Positions 25,005 through 38,150 of a stretch of DNA of 64,000 bases are shown piece by piece. The position numbers and the translations under genes were made by a program. Source of the DNA: Sipunculus nudus (taxonomy: Eukaryota; Annelida; Sipuncula; Golfingiida; Sipunculidae); assembly GCA_026874595.1 (NCBI GenBank), contig CM049317.1, positions 68,634,118 to 68,698,117 of the forward strand. Reading direction: 5' to 3'. The notes beneath the pieces were generated by a model. It ran no database searches. It saw only the letters and a list, made by a program, of their open reading frames with translations, and was not told the DNA's origin. Each line of letters opens with the position of its first letter. Position 1 is the stretch's first letter.

Positions 25005-25090
25005 TAGGACGTATACTCTAGTGCTTATAAGGCGTTGTACTTCGAAGCTGAAGATTCCCGGTTCGAGCCCCGCTTGTGCCCCAATGGCAT
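25005..25090 (+). mobile_element. tRNA-like SINE head, family B copy 1
   Basis: Contains a pol III B-box (GGTTCGAGCCC, from 25070) preceded by an A-box-like region (CTAGTGCTTATAAGG). It shares the order GACGTA, CTGTAG/CTCTAG, GCGTTGTACTTCGAAGCTGA and CCCGGTTCGA with the element at 27930. The acceptor-stem pairing of a functional tRNA is not evident, so this is a tRNA-derived repeat and not a tRNA gene. Confidence 0.55.
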
Positions 25091-25255
25091 AATGGTGAAA
25101 TCTCATTATAGAACCTCATGTGTCTAAGACATACGGTCTTATGTCTTATCGACAGGTTATGACCCCGTGCATCTAAAAGCTGAAAAACAGAAGGCTTAAT
25201 AATAACATTATAATTGGATAGCTTTATTGTCATTTAATAGACAATGCCCCTATGC

Positions 25256-25261
25256 AATAAA
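25256..25261 (+). terminator. Candidate polyadenylation signal AATAAA
   Basis: First clear AATAAA downstream of the engrailed stop codon, about 1.07 kb after it. It lies beyond a SINE-like insertion, so its use by engrailed is uncertain. Confidence 0.2.
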
Positions 25262-25381
25262 GTCATTGACCTATCTTTTGTAAAAAATGTTGTTTTTATT
25301 TTAATTATACATCTATATGACAGAGAAGACACACGCAGTGGTGTTTTGTTAATAATGGGAATCACAAGGGTCCTCACTTTA

Positions 25382-25431
<50 letters not shown>

Positions 25432-26644
25432 CTTCAATTTCGAAGTGCAAAACATATATTGAATTATTATTTTAGGAAGCAACATATCCTACAAGTCAAG
25501 ATGGATAAATTTTTAATCAGAAAACAAAGAGCACACATGCGGGAACACTCCCCTTTCCATCAATGGGAAAGAAATACAAAGTCACCATGAAGGTGTCAAA
25601 TCTTGGGAAATAAAATCACCTTTATTATTATATAAATAAAAGACCATTATTGCTCTTCTGTTCATGATGGAAAAATGAGTCACCATAATTGCTTGTCTGT
25701 CGACGAAAAAAAGGACGTTGATTATTTTCACTGCCCACGAAATTAGGTCAACACGAATTTATGCAATAGCAACAACAACAAAAAAAATGGTTCCTTAACA
25801 CACATCTTTTTCAAGGGGGCGGGGGCACGGGGACACCCTCATTTTTTTGCAGGAGTGGGGTCCACTTCTTCGAGGACTATAACGTACAGTTTTAACATTC
25901 ATGTTTACTACGTTTTTTTTACACAATATGGCCAACCAAACATATAGTCTCTCCATACTTATCCCTGATGTTCACTTTGAATATTTTGTACATTAGTTTG
26001 GTTGATTTCTTTAACTTTTGTTAAGGACACCCAAAAAAATAAGTTGAAGACTATTTATGAAAACGATTTAAAACCTATTTCGGTTACGATCATACATACT
26101 CCGATTCTATATCCTTAATCTGATTCTAATTGTAAATTTATGATATTTAAATTTTGAAAAAAATAACAAATAACCTTTAAAAGTTTGAAATTTTCTGATT
26201 AACTCGTAAGAGACATTTTTTTTTGTTGGGGGGGGGGGGGGCAGTCCGAACCTGTGCGCGTGCATGCGTCCCAACCCTGCCCGCATTTATTCAACAGACA
26301 AGGTCCGTGTTCCTAACATACTAAATAAAAATTATTATGTTTGTGCCCCTGTATTCATAAAATAAATATTAGTTTCTAAATTGTGGAAAAAATGTCACAT
26401 TAATTAATTATTCATCAACAGAATTTAAAAAAATAAGGACATATGCACATTTTGTATGTATTTGTATTTCATACTGAGTTGTAATTTTTATTATCATGAC
26501 ATAGTTTCCAAGGCACAGACATTTTATTGTAAAATGCATCCTGTTATTCCTATGAAATAGTAACATGACAGCTTTAGCAGAAACATTGGTATAGATAAGA
26601 GGACATAACAGCTCAAGGCGGATCCAGTAACCTACTATTATATC

Positions 26645-26694
<50 letters not shown>

Positions 26695-27925
26695 ACTTTC
26701 AACAGATCTACAGATGTATATCTATCTGTTACAATAACGTGCGTATACTTCCTCGTTACAAGCGACAATTGTTCACATGCTGTATATAATGCATTAACCT
26801 ACAACTTTGTTAGGGATCAGCATATAAGGTACGGACTGATAAGTGACGGTTATCATACGGTACGGAAGAATTGGTATCAGACGAAATGAGATGTGGCGTG
26901 GTGTAATTCGCTGTGACAACAAAAATATGTATATAAAAGCAATTTTGTCGCTATCAGGTGCGGGCGGTGCCCTTCAAAGTCGCTGGTTGGCGTGTATATT
27001 ATATCTGGCGTGACCATAGGCATTATCCTGTCAACTGTGTTAGAAACCTGGCCAACAGGTTCTTGTAGCAAAAAAAATGTGCACATGTGCAAACATTTAA
27101 CAAATGAAGTATAGGAAATTATCATTTGCGGAAATTGTTATATGATAATTATTTCATTATTTATATTAATTATTTAATATCTGTTGTTTAAAGTAAATTA
27201 TGAAAAAGGCATAATGTGACATCTCACACACACATGCACACACATACACAATTACACACACATTTATGCATGCATGCAAACTTAACCATTCTGTTTCATT
27301 ATGTATTGGGAGATCTTTTCTATTATTGACACTTGGTAGGTCCTCGATAGGCTCTGAAAAAAGAAAATGAATACTACAAAAACCCGGGTTAATGTGCAGT
27401 GTCCTTTCCCTCCTCACACACACATATATATATATGCATTCATACATTTAAACATTAATATATACATGCATAAACATTCATAAAATATCGTGTTTGAGGT
27501 CGATATTTCGCTTCAAATTCGCTGGGGTCTTCACAACACAGCTAGATCTTATCTAAGATTTAAGTCTGACTATTGCTTATAGGTAAATGCTTTATGGATT
27601 ACGAATTATTTCTAGGCATAAAAGTTTCCGTATATATATATATATATACATATGGTAATTTCAATGGCGTCAGAAGAGTACATGTACAGGACTGAAATAA
27701 AAAGATTTGAAATATTTTAACAAATAAAAAAAAAGAAAATTTGGGTAATAAAGGTTCGGATATTCGAGAAATTACTGTATTATATATACATTGATGCCGG
27801 GTCTTTTAATCATTATGATATGAACAAACTGTTGTTTACGGCCCGAGTTTAACCTTAATGAAACTAAACCCATGCAAGAATCAAAATATTGAGAAAACAT
27901 TTTCGAGATAGAGAAAAGTAAGGGG
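25262..27925. other. Intergenic, no gene seen
   Basis: AT-rich non-coding DNA with (TA)n tracts at about 25384-25430 and 26648-26692 and a G-run at about 26228-26241. A further AATAAA occurs near 25634. Short frames here have no recognisable domain. Confidence 0.6.
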
Positions 27926-27929
27926 CAGC

Positions 27930-28010
27930 ACGTAACCTGTAGCGATCAAGGGGTTGGACCTCGGAGCTGAATTTACCCGGTTCGAATCCGGCACCAGAAT
28001 CTGAAGGGCA
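27930..28010 (+). mobile_element. tRNA-like SINE head, family B copy 2
   Basis: B-box GGTTCGAATCC (about 27980-27990) is preceded by CACGTAACCTGTAGCGATCA and TTGGACCTCGGAGCTGAATT, which align with the head at 25005. The same layout in both loci supports a dispersed tRNA-derived SINE family. The 3' boundaries are not visible. Confidence 0.55.
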
Positions 28011-28536
28011 AAACTGTGGAATATCGATGCACATAGAACATCAGAGATAATGTTTGAATCTCGTACATGTACATATACCTGAAATTCTTCAGGTGTAATT
28101 ATAACGTATCATTCGTATGGTTATACCTTCATATCTGTGCATTAAGAAGACAGTGGGCATAAACTAAAAAAACAATAAAAGAAAAACAACAGTGCATGCA
28201 TCAGCTTTTACTAAATGAAGTGGAAGCATTTAGTACAAATACAATGGAAAAGAAGGGAGAGAAAAGATGTAAGTGAGGACAATTAACGAAAACATCCTCC
28301 TAAGTAATTCTTTTATAGTTGATTGATTTATTGCATGGTTGTTTAATAGATCACAAACAATTATATATTATGCACATGCAATATAGGATCTAGAAAAATA
28401 AACGGATCACAAAAGTAACGAAATAATAATTAACCTTAAAAGGGGCGTATTGAGAGAGGGGGCCATGATCAGTGGTGGATCATGCAGGATATGGGTACTA
28501 TGAAAATTGTTATATATTCGTGTATATGTATGTATA

Positions 28537-28614
<78 letters not shown>

Positions 28615-28940
28615 CATATTATTATGACGATACGTTATATATTTTAGTGTTTGAAAACTTTTTTTTTAATTTGCAACTATGAACCATGGTTTCAATAAGG
28701 TTAGTTACAGGTACATGGGGAGGGTACGGAAGGGGGTATCCCCCTCCAATATTTGTAATTTTTTTGAATATGCAAAGAGGACGTTTTGAAGCAATTTTCA
28801 TCCCAAAAAATGGGGATTTCCTGTTCCTGAAATAACTATTCCCTTATGTCTTTGCGTTATGTAGTCACATTGTAGAGAGGTTCAATATTTACTTTTACAT
28901 TTCTTCAAAATGAAAATATATAAATGCAATCGTTTTCAAC
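28011..28940. repeat. Intergenic with long ATT microsatellite
   Basis: Contains a (TTA)n microsatellite at about 28538-28615 with one interruption (TTT). The leucine-only frame across it is not a gene. The rest is unremarkable AT-rich sequence. Confidence 0.7.
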
Positions 28941-28949
28941 ATGTTAAAG

Positions 28950-29395
28950 TCAATGGCGCAAAGGCGCATTTACGTTTCACGAAGACAAATTGCTCAGGGG
29001 AAAATAGTAGGCCGATCCGGGATTCGTACCCATGTCGGTTGCGCACCTGTCCGGCGTTCTAACCGCTTCGCTAGAAAAGCAAGCTCCACTAGCGAGACAG
29101 TTCGGTCCGCTGTTATGTCACCCCGTACCAAACCCCCTCTTAAGAGCGTTCTGCTATCAGAACAAGACCAATTATCCCAGGAGTCACACTTTAGTGAGCT
29201 TATTCCCTGGGCCACAAAGTTTACCGTCACGTTGGACGAGCCCCCATTTGTTACGAAGACAAATTGTTCAGGGAAAACAGTTGGCCGATCCGGGATTCAC
29301 CCATGTCGGTGGCGCACATGTCGGCGTTCTAACAGCTTCGCTATAAAAGCAAGTTTCAGTTCGGTCCGTTTTTATGTCACCCCGTATCAGTTTTT
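28950..29395 (-). mobile_element. tRNA-derived SINE family C, two partial tandem copies
   Basis: On the minus strand a tRNA-like head is visible: A-box-like TAGCGAAGCGGTTAGAACG and B-box GGGTACGAATCCC, within about 29010-29085. A second diverged copy of the same ~120-bp segment occupies about 29253-29390 (shared ACGAAGACAAATTG, GGCCGATCCGGGATTC, CCCATGTCGG, TTATGTCACCCCGTA). The 209-residue + frame across the region is produced by these copies and is not a protein. Confidence 0.6.
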
Positions 29396-29466
29396 AACTT
29401 GCAAAATATTATCTTTTGAATGTAATGCTCGGAGTGAAATAACTGATATATTGAATTCTTATGTAA

Positions 29467-29778
29467 GGCCAAAAAAAAATAAGATTTGGTTCTCAGGCAT
29501 TTTTTTTTCAGAAATCAGTGCGGCAGGGCAATATTTTGTTTTTTACCATTTCTTTGAATGTTTTGATTAAAATGTCATATGACCAGGAAAAAGCATGAAA
29601 ATAAATTAATTATTTGCTAAACAGGTTTAAGCACTACATAACTAAGGAAATCTTCTCAAAAGTTGTATTTTTTTATCTTCTTGAAAAATGAAATCGAAAT
29701 AAAAAAAAAAAAATGATTGGGGAACGATAGGAAATTGCCTAGGAACGATACCTTTTATGTTTCATTTTTTTGCCTTAA
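29467..29778 (-). mobile_element. MITE copy, same family as 45079-45419
   Basis: The left end reads AAGGCCAAAAAA then GGTTCTCAGGCA, and the right end TTGCCTAGGAACGATACC then TTTTGCCTT, that is, terminal inverted repeats. Its interior (CATATGACCAGGAAAAAGCA, GCTAAACAGG, AGCACTACATAAC, GGAAATCTTCTCAAAA) matches the reverse complement of the interior at about 45165-45285. No open frame is conserved, so it is a non-autonomous DNA element. Confidence 0.7.
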
Positions 29779-30142
29779 ACTTTGCATTTTGCTTGGATCC
29801 GTGGTCCGAGAGCACACAAGACTCCTAAGAGCATAGATCCCGAGATCACCAGAGGGGCCGTGGGATGGTTCACGGTCGACCCCAACCAGGGTCTGGTGCT
29901 CTGCAGTTGTTCTGCAACTGTTCATAAATATCCTCATCCTTAACTAATGAATTAACTTAAGTATTAAACTGCAGATAACTAAAAAAATCTAATAGCTAAT
30001 TCATATTAAGAAATATGAAAAACGAAAATTAATCACTAAATTTGAAAAATTAGATATAAGGAGAGATATTGCAGCTCAGCGGGGGCCGCGCACCTAAGGC
30101 GCATCCTCTGGATCCGCTATTTATATCAAAGGCAATTTAATG

Positions 30143-30198
<56 letters not shown>

Positions 30199-30814
30199 GT
30201 TTCAGTAAAGATTATATACATTAATTAGCTTTAGTGAAATTCATAAGGGACGGCGGGTACTGGATGCGACCCGGGGGGGGGGGCATGCATGGCCCCTACG
30301 GCCCCCCTGGCTATGCCCCTGCTTAAGATCAACCAACGGACATGTGCATGTCGACACTTCCGGCCGTTTTATACCTTAACCTTGACTGAAAACATGCCTT
30401 CTGTTTCTGTCACGACATATGTTTTATCGATCTGTTATACCTGAATATAAACTAGTACAGTAGATTTTAGGGAGATTAAAAAAAAACACAAAAAAATAAT
30501 CGATTACATTCAGCGTTATAAAAAAATTTCTGTTGTGATAACTTTACTGGCTGGATTAGCTATAGCAATATCATATTGGAACCTCGATAACGGTATATAG
30601 GCTTACGTGTACCTGTAGTCATAATATACTATATAGTTTATGGTGTACCTCGCATATCCGTAACCTCAAATAACCGAACATATATTGTGTCCGCCAAACT
30701 ATTCGGATCATCGAGGCTTTACCGTAAATATTTTTTCATCTTTCAATCATCATACATGAATGTACAATTTCTATCACTATGTTGTAGTACTGGGAGTCCC
30801 CCAGTTACGTGCAT
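29779..30814. other. Intergenic, no gene seen
   Basis: Mixed sequence with a (CA)n(TA)n microsatellite at about 30143-30195 and a G-run near 30272. Near 30590-30725 are AACCTCGATAACGG and TCGAGGCTTTACCG segments in inverted relation that could be the decayed ends of a pogo/Tigger-like element. Evidence for that is weak. Confidence 0.45.
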
Positions 30815-30882
30815 GCAATGTCTCGTTCCGGGTCGAACCAGGTTTTGCAACCTGTAGAAGTCATACGCCTAAGCTATCAGGC
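30815..30882 (-). mobile_element. tRNA-like pseudogene or SINE head
   Basis: On the minus strand the sequence carries an A-box-like TAGCTTAGGCG and B-box GGTTCGACCC at tRNA-like spacing. It directly abuts the terminal inverted repeat at 30885. Lack of clear acceptor-stem pairing argues against a functional tRNA. Confidence 0.45.
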
Positions 30883-30884
30883 TA

Positions 30885-31240
30885 TACACTCTTAGAAAAA
30901 GGGGTTTCAATTGGAACCCTTTTTGGTTCTTTGGCTTTTTGGTTATTTGGAACCCACATTGGTTCCCTGAGGAACCCTGAATGCAGGTTTCTTCTGGAAC
31001 TCTCCAAGGGGGTTCCACGGGGAACCGTTCCGGTTCTGTAGATACGTTGAGGGTTCCTTGTGAAACCAAAACATGTTCCTAGGGAACCATGTATGGTTCT
31101 AATTACTTCCGTTGGGTTCTTTGCAGAACTATTATTAAAGTCCTTTTTTAATTAACCAGGAATGGTTTTACAGACATTAAGTGGGTTCCTTGACTTATTT
31201 GTTCCCACAGGAACTTCGAAAGGTTATACATATTCTAGTG

Positions 31241-31287
<47 letters not shown>

Positions 31288-33318
31288 AACGTGACAATAT
31301 AGAACCCATTAAAATTTACTTTTGATCAAGACAAAGGGCGGTTCCGGCTTATAGGATTGCTTTTCTTTGGCGGAGGTATGCGCTCAACTGATCGTCATTC
31401 TGCCCAGATATTAAAACACTAAATGGGGGACGCTGTTTGTCAAATGGGGAGTAACTGTGAGAAAAAAAACAAGAATAAAATACGAAAGGAAACATACTCT
31501 ATCTTAATTTAAACGGGGCAAATCATATACTTCATCTGTGTGGTCCAGAAGATGCAAATGCTTGGATATAGCATTAAATATATCTCTCTCTTAGAATGGT
31601 AACACAGAGTACTGCAGAAATCCTAAAATTGGTAGTATCTCTTGTAAAGTAATGCATGTGTGCTACAAAGTTTATGCTGCAGTAATTTCATAAAAATTAG
31701 GTTTTCTATTTGGCTTTACACATCAAAATGTAGAAATCCTGACAGTTGGTCATTCTTGGGTAGTTCAAGGCTTAATGGGCAATATAAGCTGCCATCACGT
31801 TTCATATTCGTTGATACATGGCACTGCACCCTCGATCATTCTTTGTGAATACTATCAGCAAAGATAAATCCATGGCACATGAATCCGCTGCTATCGGTTC
31901 TGCTAATTATACCAGCCTCGTTGTTGCATCATATGGAAGGACAAAGATCGTAGGTTAACGTCAACCGACTGCATAATAGTCTGAATCTGTCGAAGAGAGA
32001 CGAATTAAAAAAATCAATTGTATGACAACGTAATTAGATGAATTTGCCTTGAAAGTTCTCCTTGCAATAAATACTGTATTTGTATTATTATTCTCCTTTG
32101 AATGACTGAATGGGGGCATTCTCAAATTAAACAATTTTCCTCTAACTATAAGCCTATGATAAACCTATGCAGTATTACAAAGTTCTATGGAATAAAGAGT
32201 AACTGATGGAGAAAATAATAAAATGGAATTATAATAAAAAGAGAATTCTTTGATACTACCACCCTGACGAATTTCATTACGTCGTCTCCAGCTCTTCATA
32301 CTTCATAATTGGTCTCTTACTTGTGCCAAAGAGTCTTCACCCATCCTAAAAATATAGAACAATATTTATTTAGATCGGGTTGGTGTGTGTTGGAATTGTT
32401 CCATAATTTTTTTTATTTAAAATATCGAGTTATCTACGAATCAGTGTGTTCAAATATATGTATATCTTGCCGTAATCACAAGAAAATATGAGGCCCATGG
32501 GTCATGACGCGCTATATGATATTAGAGTCTATCGTTCATACAACTGTTTGTCACATTTTACATAAATGTATTGCAAATTTCAAGAGGTTATGCATATTTG
32601 TCTGCATAAACCTTGATTCAACTTTATACTTATACCAAAATATGAAAAAAAAATGTTGCCCACATTTATTCAAACTCTGCAGGATGACAGAGAAAGAAAA
32701 CACATGACTTCATTTGCCAAGGCAAAATGCTGAATGATGACCCAATGCAGTCTTTAAATATAATCAAAATTAGAGTTTTAGAAGGCACCATTTTTGTCAA
32801 ACAATAGATAAATCTGAGATCAATATGAATTGCAGATTTTAGCATGATTTTATTGGAAAGTTGATGATTATTTTTGTATGAATTTAGAGCAACTTTGTAA
32901 AATATCATAACTATTACATCAAAAACTTTGAGATCTCTGGCCAAGCCATTTTATAAGACAAAATTTAATATATGTGTGAAAAAAATTAAGACAACATAAC
33001 AAATGGCATATTCATTCAAATAATATATTTTTCAGAACATGTTACACAAGGGAGAGGGGGTTTATAATAAACATAATATTTAGTGGAATTAATTTCACCC
33101 AAAAAATTGAGACAGCATTTTTGGTAGAAATAAATAATACTACTTTAAAGATAAGCCTATAATGTATAATGTGTTAATATCTTAAAATAGGTAATTTATT
33201 GTAACCACATTTTCTTTGATAAATACTTCTATTACATTTCGAATAAATTAGGTTCTGTTTATAACTTTTAATATTGTCATATGCTGATAAATATTTTACA
33301 AATTCACAGTATATTATG

Positions 33319-33376
<58 letters not shown>

Positions 33377-33988
33377 TATATCGTCACATCATGTTCTACT
33401 GTAAAAAGGACAGCTGGTCAATCATGGTGTTAACCTCCGAACGTCTGAATGTTGGACAGGCCCATGGTTAATGTTGTCTGCATGGTCTGATATTCTGCTG
33501 GGTCTTCAGTTAAACAAACTGTATACACAGCAATGTCATAGTCATACGTACAGCAATTACAAAGGCCTGCAAACAACTTTTCATGGTCCGACCTCCTATA
33601 TCTTCACACTGCAAGCAACCCGTGTGTTTATCACTCTAGCAACACACCTCTATGAATGGGGGCATCTTGTCACTTGTCACTGTTTTTTTAGGTCACCGGT
33701 CGCAAGCGCTGACCAGCACAGCAGATAGGTAATTGCAGCCAGTACAGCAGATAAACCTGCTGAAAACTAAATATTTCAGTAGGGCTTGCTCCCAACCATT
33801 TTATAAATCAGGATCAAATAATTTTTGTTAGTTAAATAATCTTCACGTGGCTGTGGATCCTGTTTGTACTACAAAGAACGCTATCGCTTGCATAAAACCC
33901 ATTTAGCGTATATAAAACCCCAACGGTTCCACCTGGAACCACTGGGTTCCCCAAAGAACCCCTTGGAACCCTAATTTCTAAGAGTGTA
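30885..33988. mobile_element. Candidate TIR element, GGGTTC-rich ends, no transposase
   Basis: The left end begins TACACTCTTAGAAAAAGGGG and the right end finishes CCTAATTTCTAAGAGTGTA, an imperfect inverted repeat of at least 14 bp (TACACTCTTAGAAA). Inside both ends are many GGAACC/GGGTTC words in both orientations (about 30900-31215 and 33920-33975). If these ends belong together the element is about 3.1 kb and may carry TA target duplications. The interior includes a (TA)n tract at about 31242-31281 and another at 33322-33371 and no transposase frame. Two separate solo copies are an alternative. Confidence 0.5.
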
Positions 33989-35700
33989 CTGACTTTTTAT
34001 TATAAGCCGACGTGTGACAAAATAACAGTAATAAAGAAATCTGATAAAGGAGCACACGTTATAAGAAACAGCAATATAAACATATGATGATAATGCAAGT
34101 TACACGAAACAGCAATGTAGAAATCTGATAAAAACGCGCGTCACATGAATATAACGACCACCAAGACCTCTAAAAGGAAAAGATGTTTATCCTGGTGGCG
34201 ACGCGGATATAAGGCCACTTCTGAATATCATAAATCTTAAAACTTAACGTGATTCAAGGGGAAGCTACCTTTATACATGCCTCAATGCTTTCATACCGTA
34301 ACCGCATTGTCTATGGGCGCATCTTTATCTGAAAGATGTCAATTTAATTTGATAACGTTTATTTTGAGTAAATGATAAAATCTTAATACCTGTTTGCGTT
34401 TTTCAATTTGTAAAGGCTATGGTGCGTCTCATTTCTTTAGAAAACCCTTTACGCATTGTTATGGTAATATGTTCATCTTTAATATATAAATATTAAGATT
34501 AAACGCCTGTTTTATATTAACAAAATTTTAAGATATTCTTATTTTCGCCTATATATTTATAGTTTTTTTGGCACAGTACTTCTTGTCTCTATACATTTTC
34601 AGGGGGGAAATACATATATTTAAGTATTTCAGTAAGATAATTTCGTCATTGATAGTATATCATTTCTTCAATTTTTTCCAAATTATCTTTCAATCATACA
34701 TTTCATACATTACATATAGTTGATGATATGTTGTGTATCATATGCGTCAATAGCGTCAATGTATCCTTCTCTCCTTTAAGGATTTAGGTGGGGTAAAAAA
34801 AGCGTTATCCGCTCTTATCTTTTCCGAAACACTTCCACTTGCAATCAAACAACCCTTAACAACCAGATAGATTCTATTCTGGAAGCTGTTCTCTGAGTAC
34901 TTAATACGTGTCGCATTAACGCGTCCCAATCGAACTCTGACATGTTGATTTCTCCCAGTTTCTCGAAACTGATCATGGGGGGGGGGGGGGGGCTGCCTTA
35001 TTTCGTACAAACTAAAACCCGGAACTCACAGGTCGCATGTCGATATTATTGGTTTACCGTTAGTGATCATAAATGTTATCTTACAAGGTAAAGTCTGTCG
35101 CTGAATGTTTGTGAACTGTGATGATTTCAATCAAATTTAAGGTATGCAAAGAAAAAAAATGAGAATTGAAACAAAATGACATTTGTATAATTAGAATAAA
35201 AATTAGAATTAATTTATGTTTAGGGGATACGAGCGGAGGTTAGGGAGGGCTTTATGAACCGTAATCATGTGACTTGTGCCCTGACATTATTTTATCAGTA
35301 AACGTGACCCAAACATATTTCGGTAAATATAATCAGCATTTTGTAAAAACTAGTCCGACAGTTATTATTTTTTTTTTTACAAAATTGAGTAACTCAAAAC
35401 AGTGAAAAAAAAATTATTTACTTGAACTTGAAAAGTTATTATTAATATTGGAATGAATCTCTTCCTTATTATTATCAAGATGATAACATGAAACAGTAGA
35501 GCAATGGTGATTATTATTAATATAAATTTCATTTATTATTATTATCATTATTAATATTATTATCGGTAGTAGAGGTGGAACGCCAAAAAGAGTAGTTCAA
35601 AGAGAAGCTGTGTAAATTACGAACAGTACAAACGTTATAATGTAATGAACCTAACATAAGTCGCTTTTATCTCGGCAATCCAAAGAGAAGAACATCAAAA
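33989..35700. other. Intergenic, no gene seen
   Basis: AT-rich sequence with a G-run at about 34977-34992 and ATT-rich runs near 35510-35565. No coding signal was seen. Confidence 0.55.
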
Positions 35701-35719
35701 TTATAAATATAAATCGCAT

Positions 35720-36270
35720 AAATAAATCATAACCACCAATCCAAACGTTAGTCACGAACGATAGAAATTAACGACCTGACCCATACATAAACCTCCCAAT
35801 TAACCCAGCGTCACAAAAACAAGCACCAGTGGACCACTCCGGATCAAATGCAAATAGATTCCGAATTAGCTGCTTGGTCATCGATAAATAAACATGGTTG
35901 AACGGATCAATTAAACACTGACGAGGGTATTACAGGCTTTGTATGTAGAGCACGCACCAGGCAATTGAGGATTATGTATTACACGCCTGCATAACATTAA
36001 ATGGTATCGTTCTTTAACGTTCAGTTCTTTAGCCAATGTCAACAGATATTTTGGCTATAACAGGTGAAATCGTTGAAATCTGTCATGAAACTGACATTTT
36101 TGGGCGAAATACCACACATGCATTGCTGTGAACATCATAACAAAGAAGTTATTTATATTATCATGAGGGTGATATCCCGGCGAATTGTCACACCAATGAG
36201 TAAAATCGAAATAAATTACACGGAAATTGTAAATCCATTTGATTTAATAGGTCCAATATGGTGGCCTTAG
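35720..36270. promoter_or_regulatory. Candidate conserved non-coding element with POU octamer and homeodomain sites
   Basis: High-complexity, repeat-free island. It contains a perfect POU octamer ATGCAAAT (35848-35855), ATCGATAAATAAACA (Cut-like plus forkhead-like, about 35880), CCCAATTAACCC and GATCAATTAAACACTG. The short frame within 36064-36270 has no domain. A long-range enhancer role is inferred. Confidence 0.35.
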
Positions 36271-36985
36271 CAGATTAACATTGGTCGCTTCTATCAATTT
36301 TGAAACAAATTCTTCAGATAAACCCAAATGGACCCATTTAGTGCCGATGCAGTTTGGTTTTGGCCTCACTAATGTGTACAGTAAACTGAAATGGAAAAAT
36401 ATTTGATTACTACATCATAACCACATTTTATCAGGGCATTGATTTCTATAAAATAAAGGAGATTGCGTCTCTTTCTCTCGGGATTGTGTTTGAAAGGGGC
36501 GTAAAGAGATGTTTAAATACATGTTACACTAACAGTACTATGATTTTGCTGCAAGATTCAATCTGTTTCCGTCTGTCGAAAGGTGATAAATACGAAGGAG
36601 TCCCGAAAAACTAGTAAAAAAATTGTCAAGTTGTCTTTTTTAATCCTCCTTTTTAATTCAAACTATCATTTTCCCGCTTTAAAATTAATGACATTTAGCG
36701 ATACTCAACTATTTTTTTTTATACGATAATAGTATGGTTTTATAAATTGTACTTTTAAGAATTAAAACAATATAAATAAAAGATTGGCTACTTGTAAAAC
36801 GTTAGATAAGCAAGTGGCCAAAGGCCAAGGTTTAAAACTATATAGGGTCCACGACACCAATTTATGGTCAGTATTATAGTTTAGAATATTCTTAGCAAAA
36901 TTTTCATGTCTTTTTACTGAAGGGTTAAAGTGTCCTGGTAGGCTATTACAGAGGATCCGTACTTTGTTTGATGACCCATGGTTTA
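36271..36985. other. Intergenic, no gene seen
   Basis: AT-rich sequence in which no repeat, RNA gene or coding signal was recognised. Confidence 0.5.
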
Positions 36986-37480
36986 TTCGATTGACTGGTG
37001 ATCCATGATGGAATAAGCTGGATTCTGATCCATGGCTCGATGCATATATAAATCGTGGTCTGACCTAGTCGTGACAACCCGACTCAGTAGGCAATGATAA
37101 TTGGGCTGGTAACCTGGTCGTAATGTCAGAGGACCGATATATGGCGCTAGGTCTGACCGACTGATATACATATACACGCATAGATAGTCCGTGACCTGGG
37201 TGGACCACACATCCATGAATTAAAAGACTGATAGATGGTCCATGGTTTGAGAGCCAATCCATGCTTTGATGGACAACACATTGATTGATTGATCAACTAA
37301 AATATCATGATTTGATGGATTATTCATAATCGATAGATAGTCAATTAATGATCTAAACTCCTGATATAGAATGACATTATTTGATACACTCTATGTCTGA
37401 CTAACCGATAGCCAATCCATAGTTTAGTGAACGATCAAGGTTTACTTTTACATATTCCCACGGTTTCATTGACCAACCAT
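36986..37480. repeat. Degenerate minisatellite-like region (ATCCATGGTTTGAT-type words)
   Basis: Diverged words of the type GATCCATGGT, GGTCCATGG, CCAATCCATG and TTTGATGGA recur irregularly every 25-40 bp, suggesting an old decayed tandem array. There is no clean period. Confidence 0.45.
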
Positions 37481-38150
37481 GCGTTGTATAACCGATTTAT
37501 CATAGTCTTACCACGTAATATATCTCCAGGATAAGTGAATCCAGGATTTTGGAAAAAAAGGGAAAGGGGTCCAATCTTGGAGGTATGTTATAAACCGATG
37601 ACAGAGGACGACTCATGGTTAAACCTGGAAAAGGTCCTTAAGTACGGAAAAGAGGTTCAGGCGGCACAAATTGGTTTAAAACCCTCCAGAAAGGACCCCT
37701 CGAGGTCAAAAGGACCACCATGGATAAAAAGGATCCCCTGGGCCCAACGCTCTGGATTCTCAACTGACAACCATTATCTTACCGAATGACAGACAGTCCG
37801 TGATTTGGCAGATGCTTTATTAGTCTGATACACGGCAAAATAGGTTTCATTTCACTTGTAGATGTCCTATGATCTGTGCATGATATTGATAAGCAGACAT
37901 TGTCAAGCTAAATCCATTTTGTTTTATATTTTGTGTTAATAATATTCAAAGTTTAAATATTAATTTTTAAACATTTTAATACAGTTGCGTCTTATTACAG
38001 GTATCAGCTAACCAGTATCACCTGCTAATAATAAGTTGAATATTATAATATATCGTTATAAAATTTAGCTATTTTTTCACACGAAGAAGTTGCTTTCTTT
38101 ACACGAGAAGCCTCGTTATCGGACAACACAGTGGCAGTAGGTCTGGGTTT
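37481..38150. other. Intergenic; short open frame judged non-coding
   Basis: An 84-residue frame (37535-37789) has no recognisable domain and overlaps GGTCC/GGACC-rich sequence that looks repeat-derived. The rest is AT-rich with nothing recognised. Confidence 0.45.

Noticed and set aside
25005-25090. Functional tRNA gene
   Set aside because: B-box present but no convincing acceptor-stem pairing; it aligns with another dispersed copy at 27930, so it is SINE-derived.
28941-29570. 209-residue + strand frame
   Set aside because: Crosses two copies of a tRNA-derived SINE and part of a MITE; the peptide repeats reflect the duplicated SINE.
30590-30725. Complete pogo/Tigger-type transposon
   Set aside because: Only weak inverted AACCTCGATAA / TCGAGGCTTTACC similarity; no transposase and no clear boundaries.
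37535-37789. 84-residue + strand frame
   Set aside because: No recognised family, no splice context, and GGTCC-rich repetitive composition.
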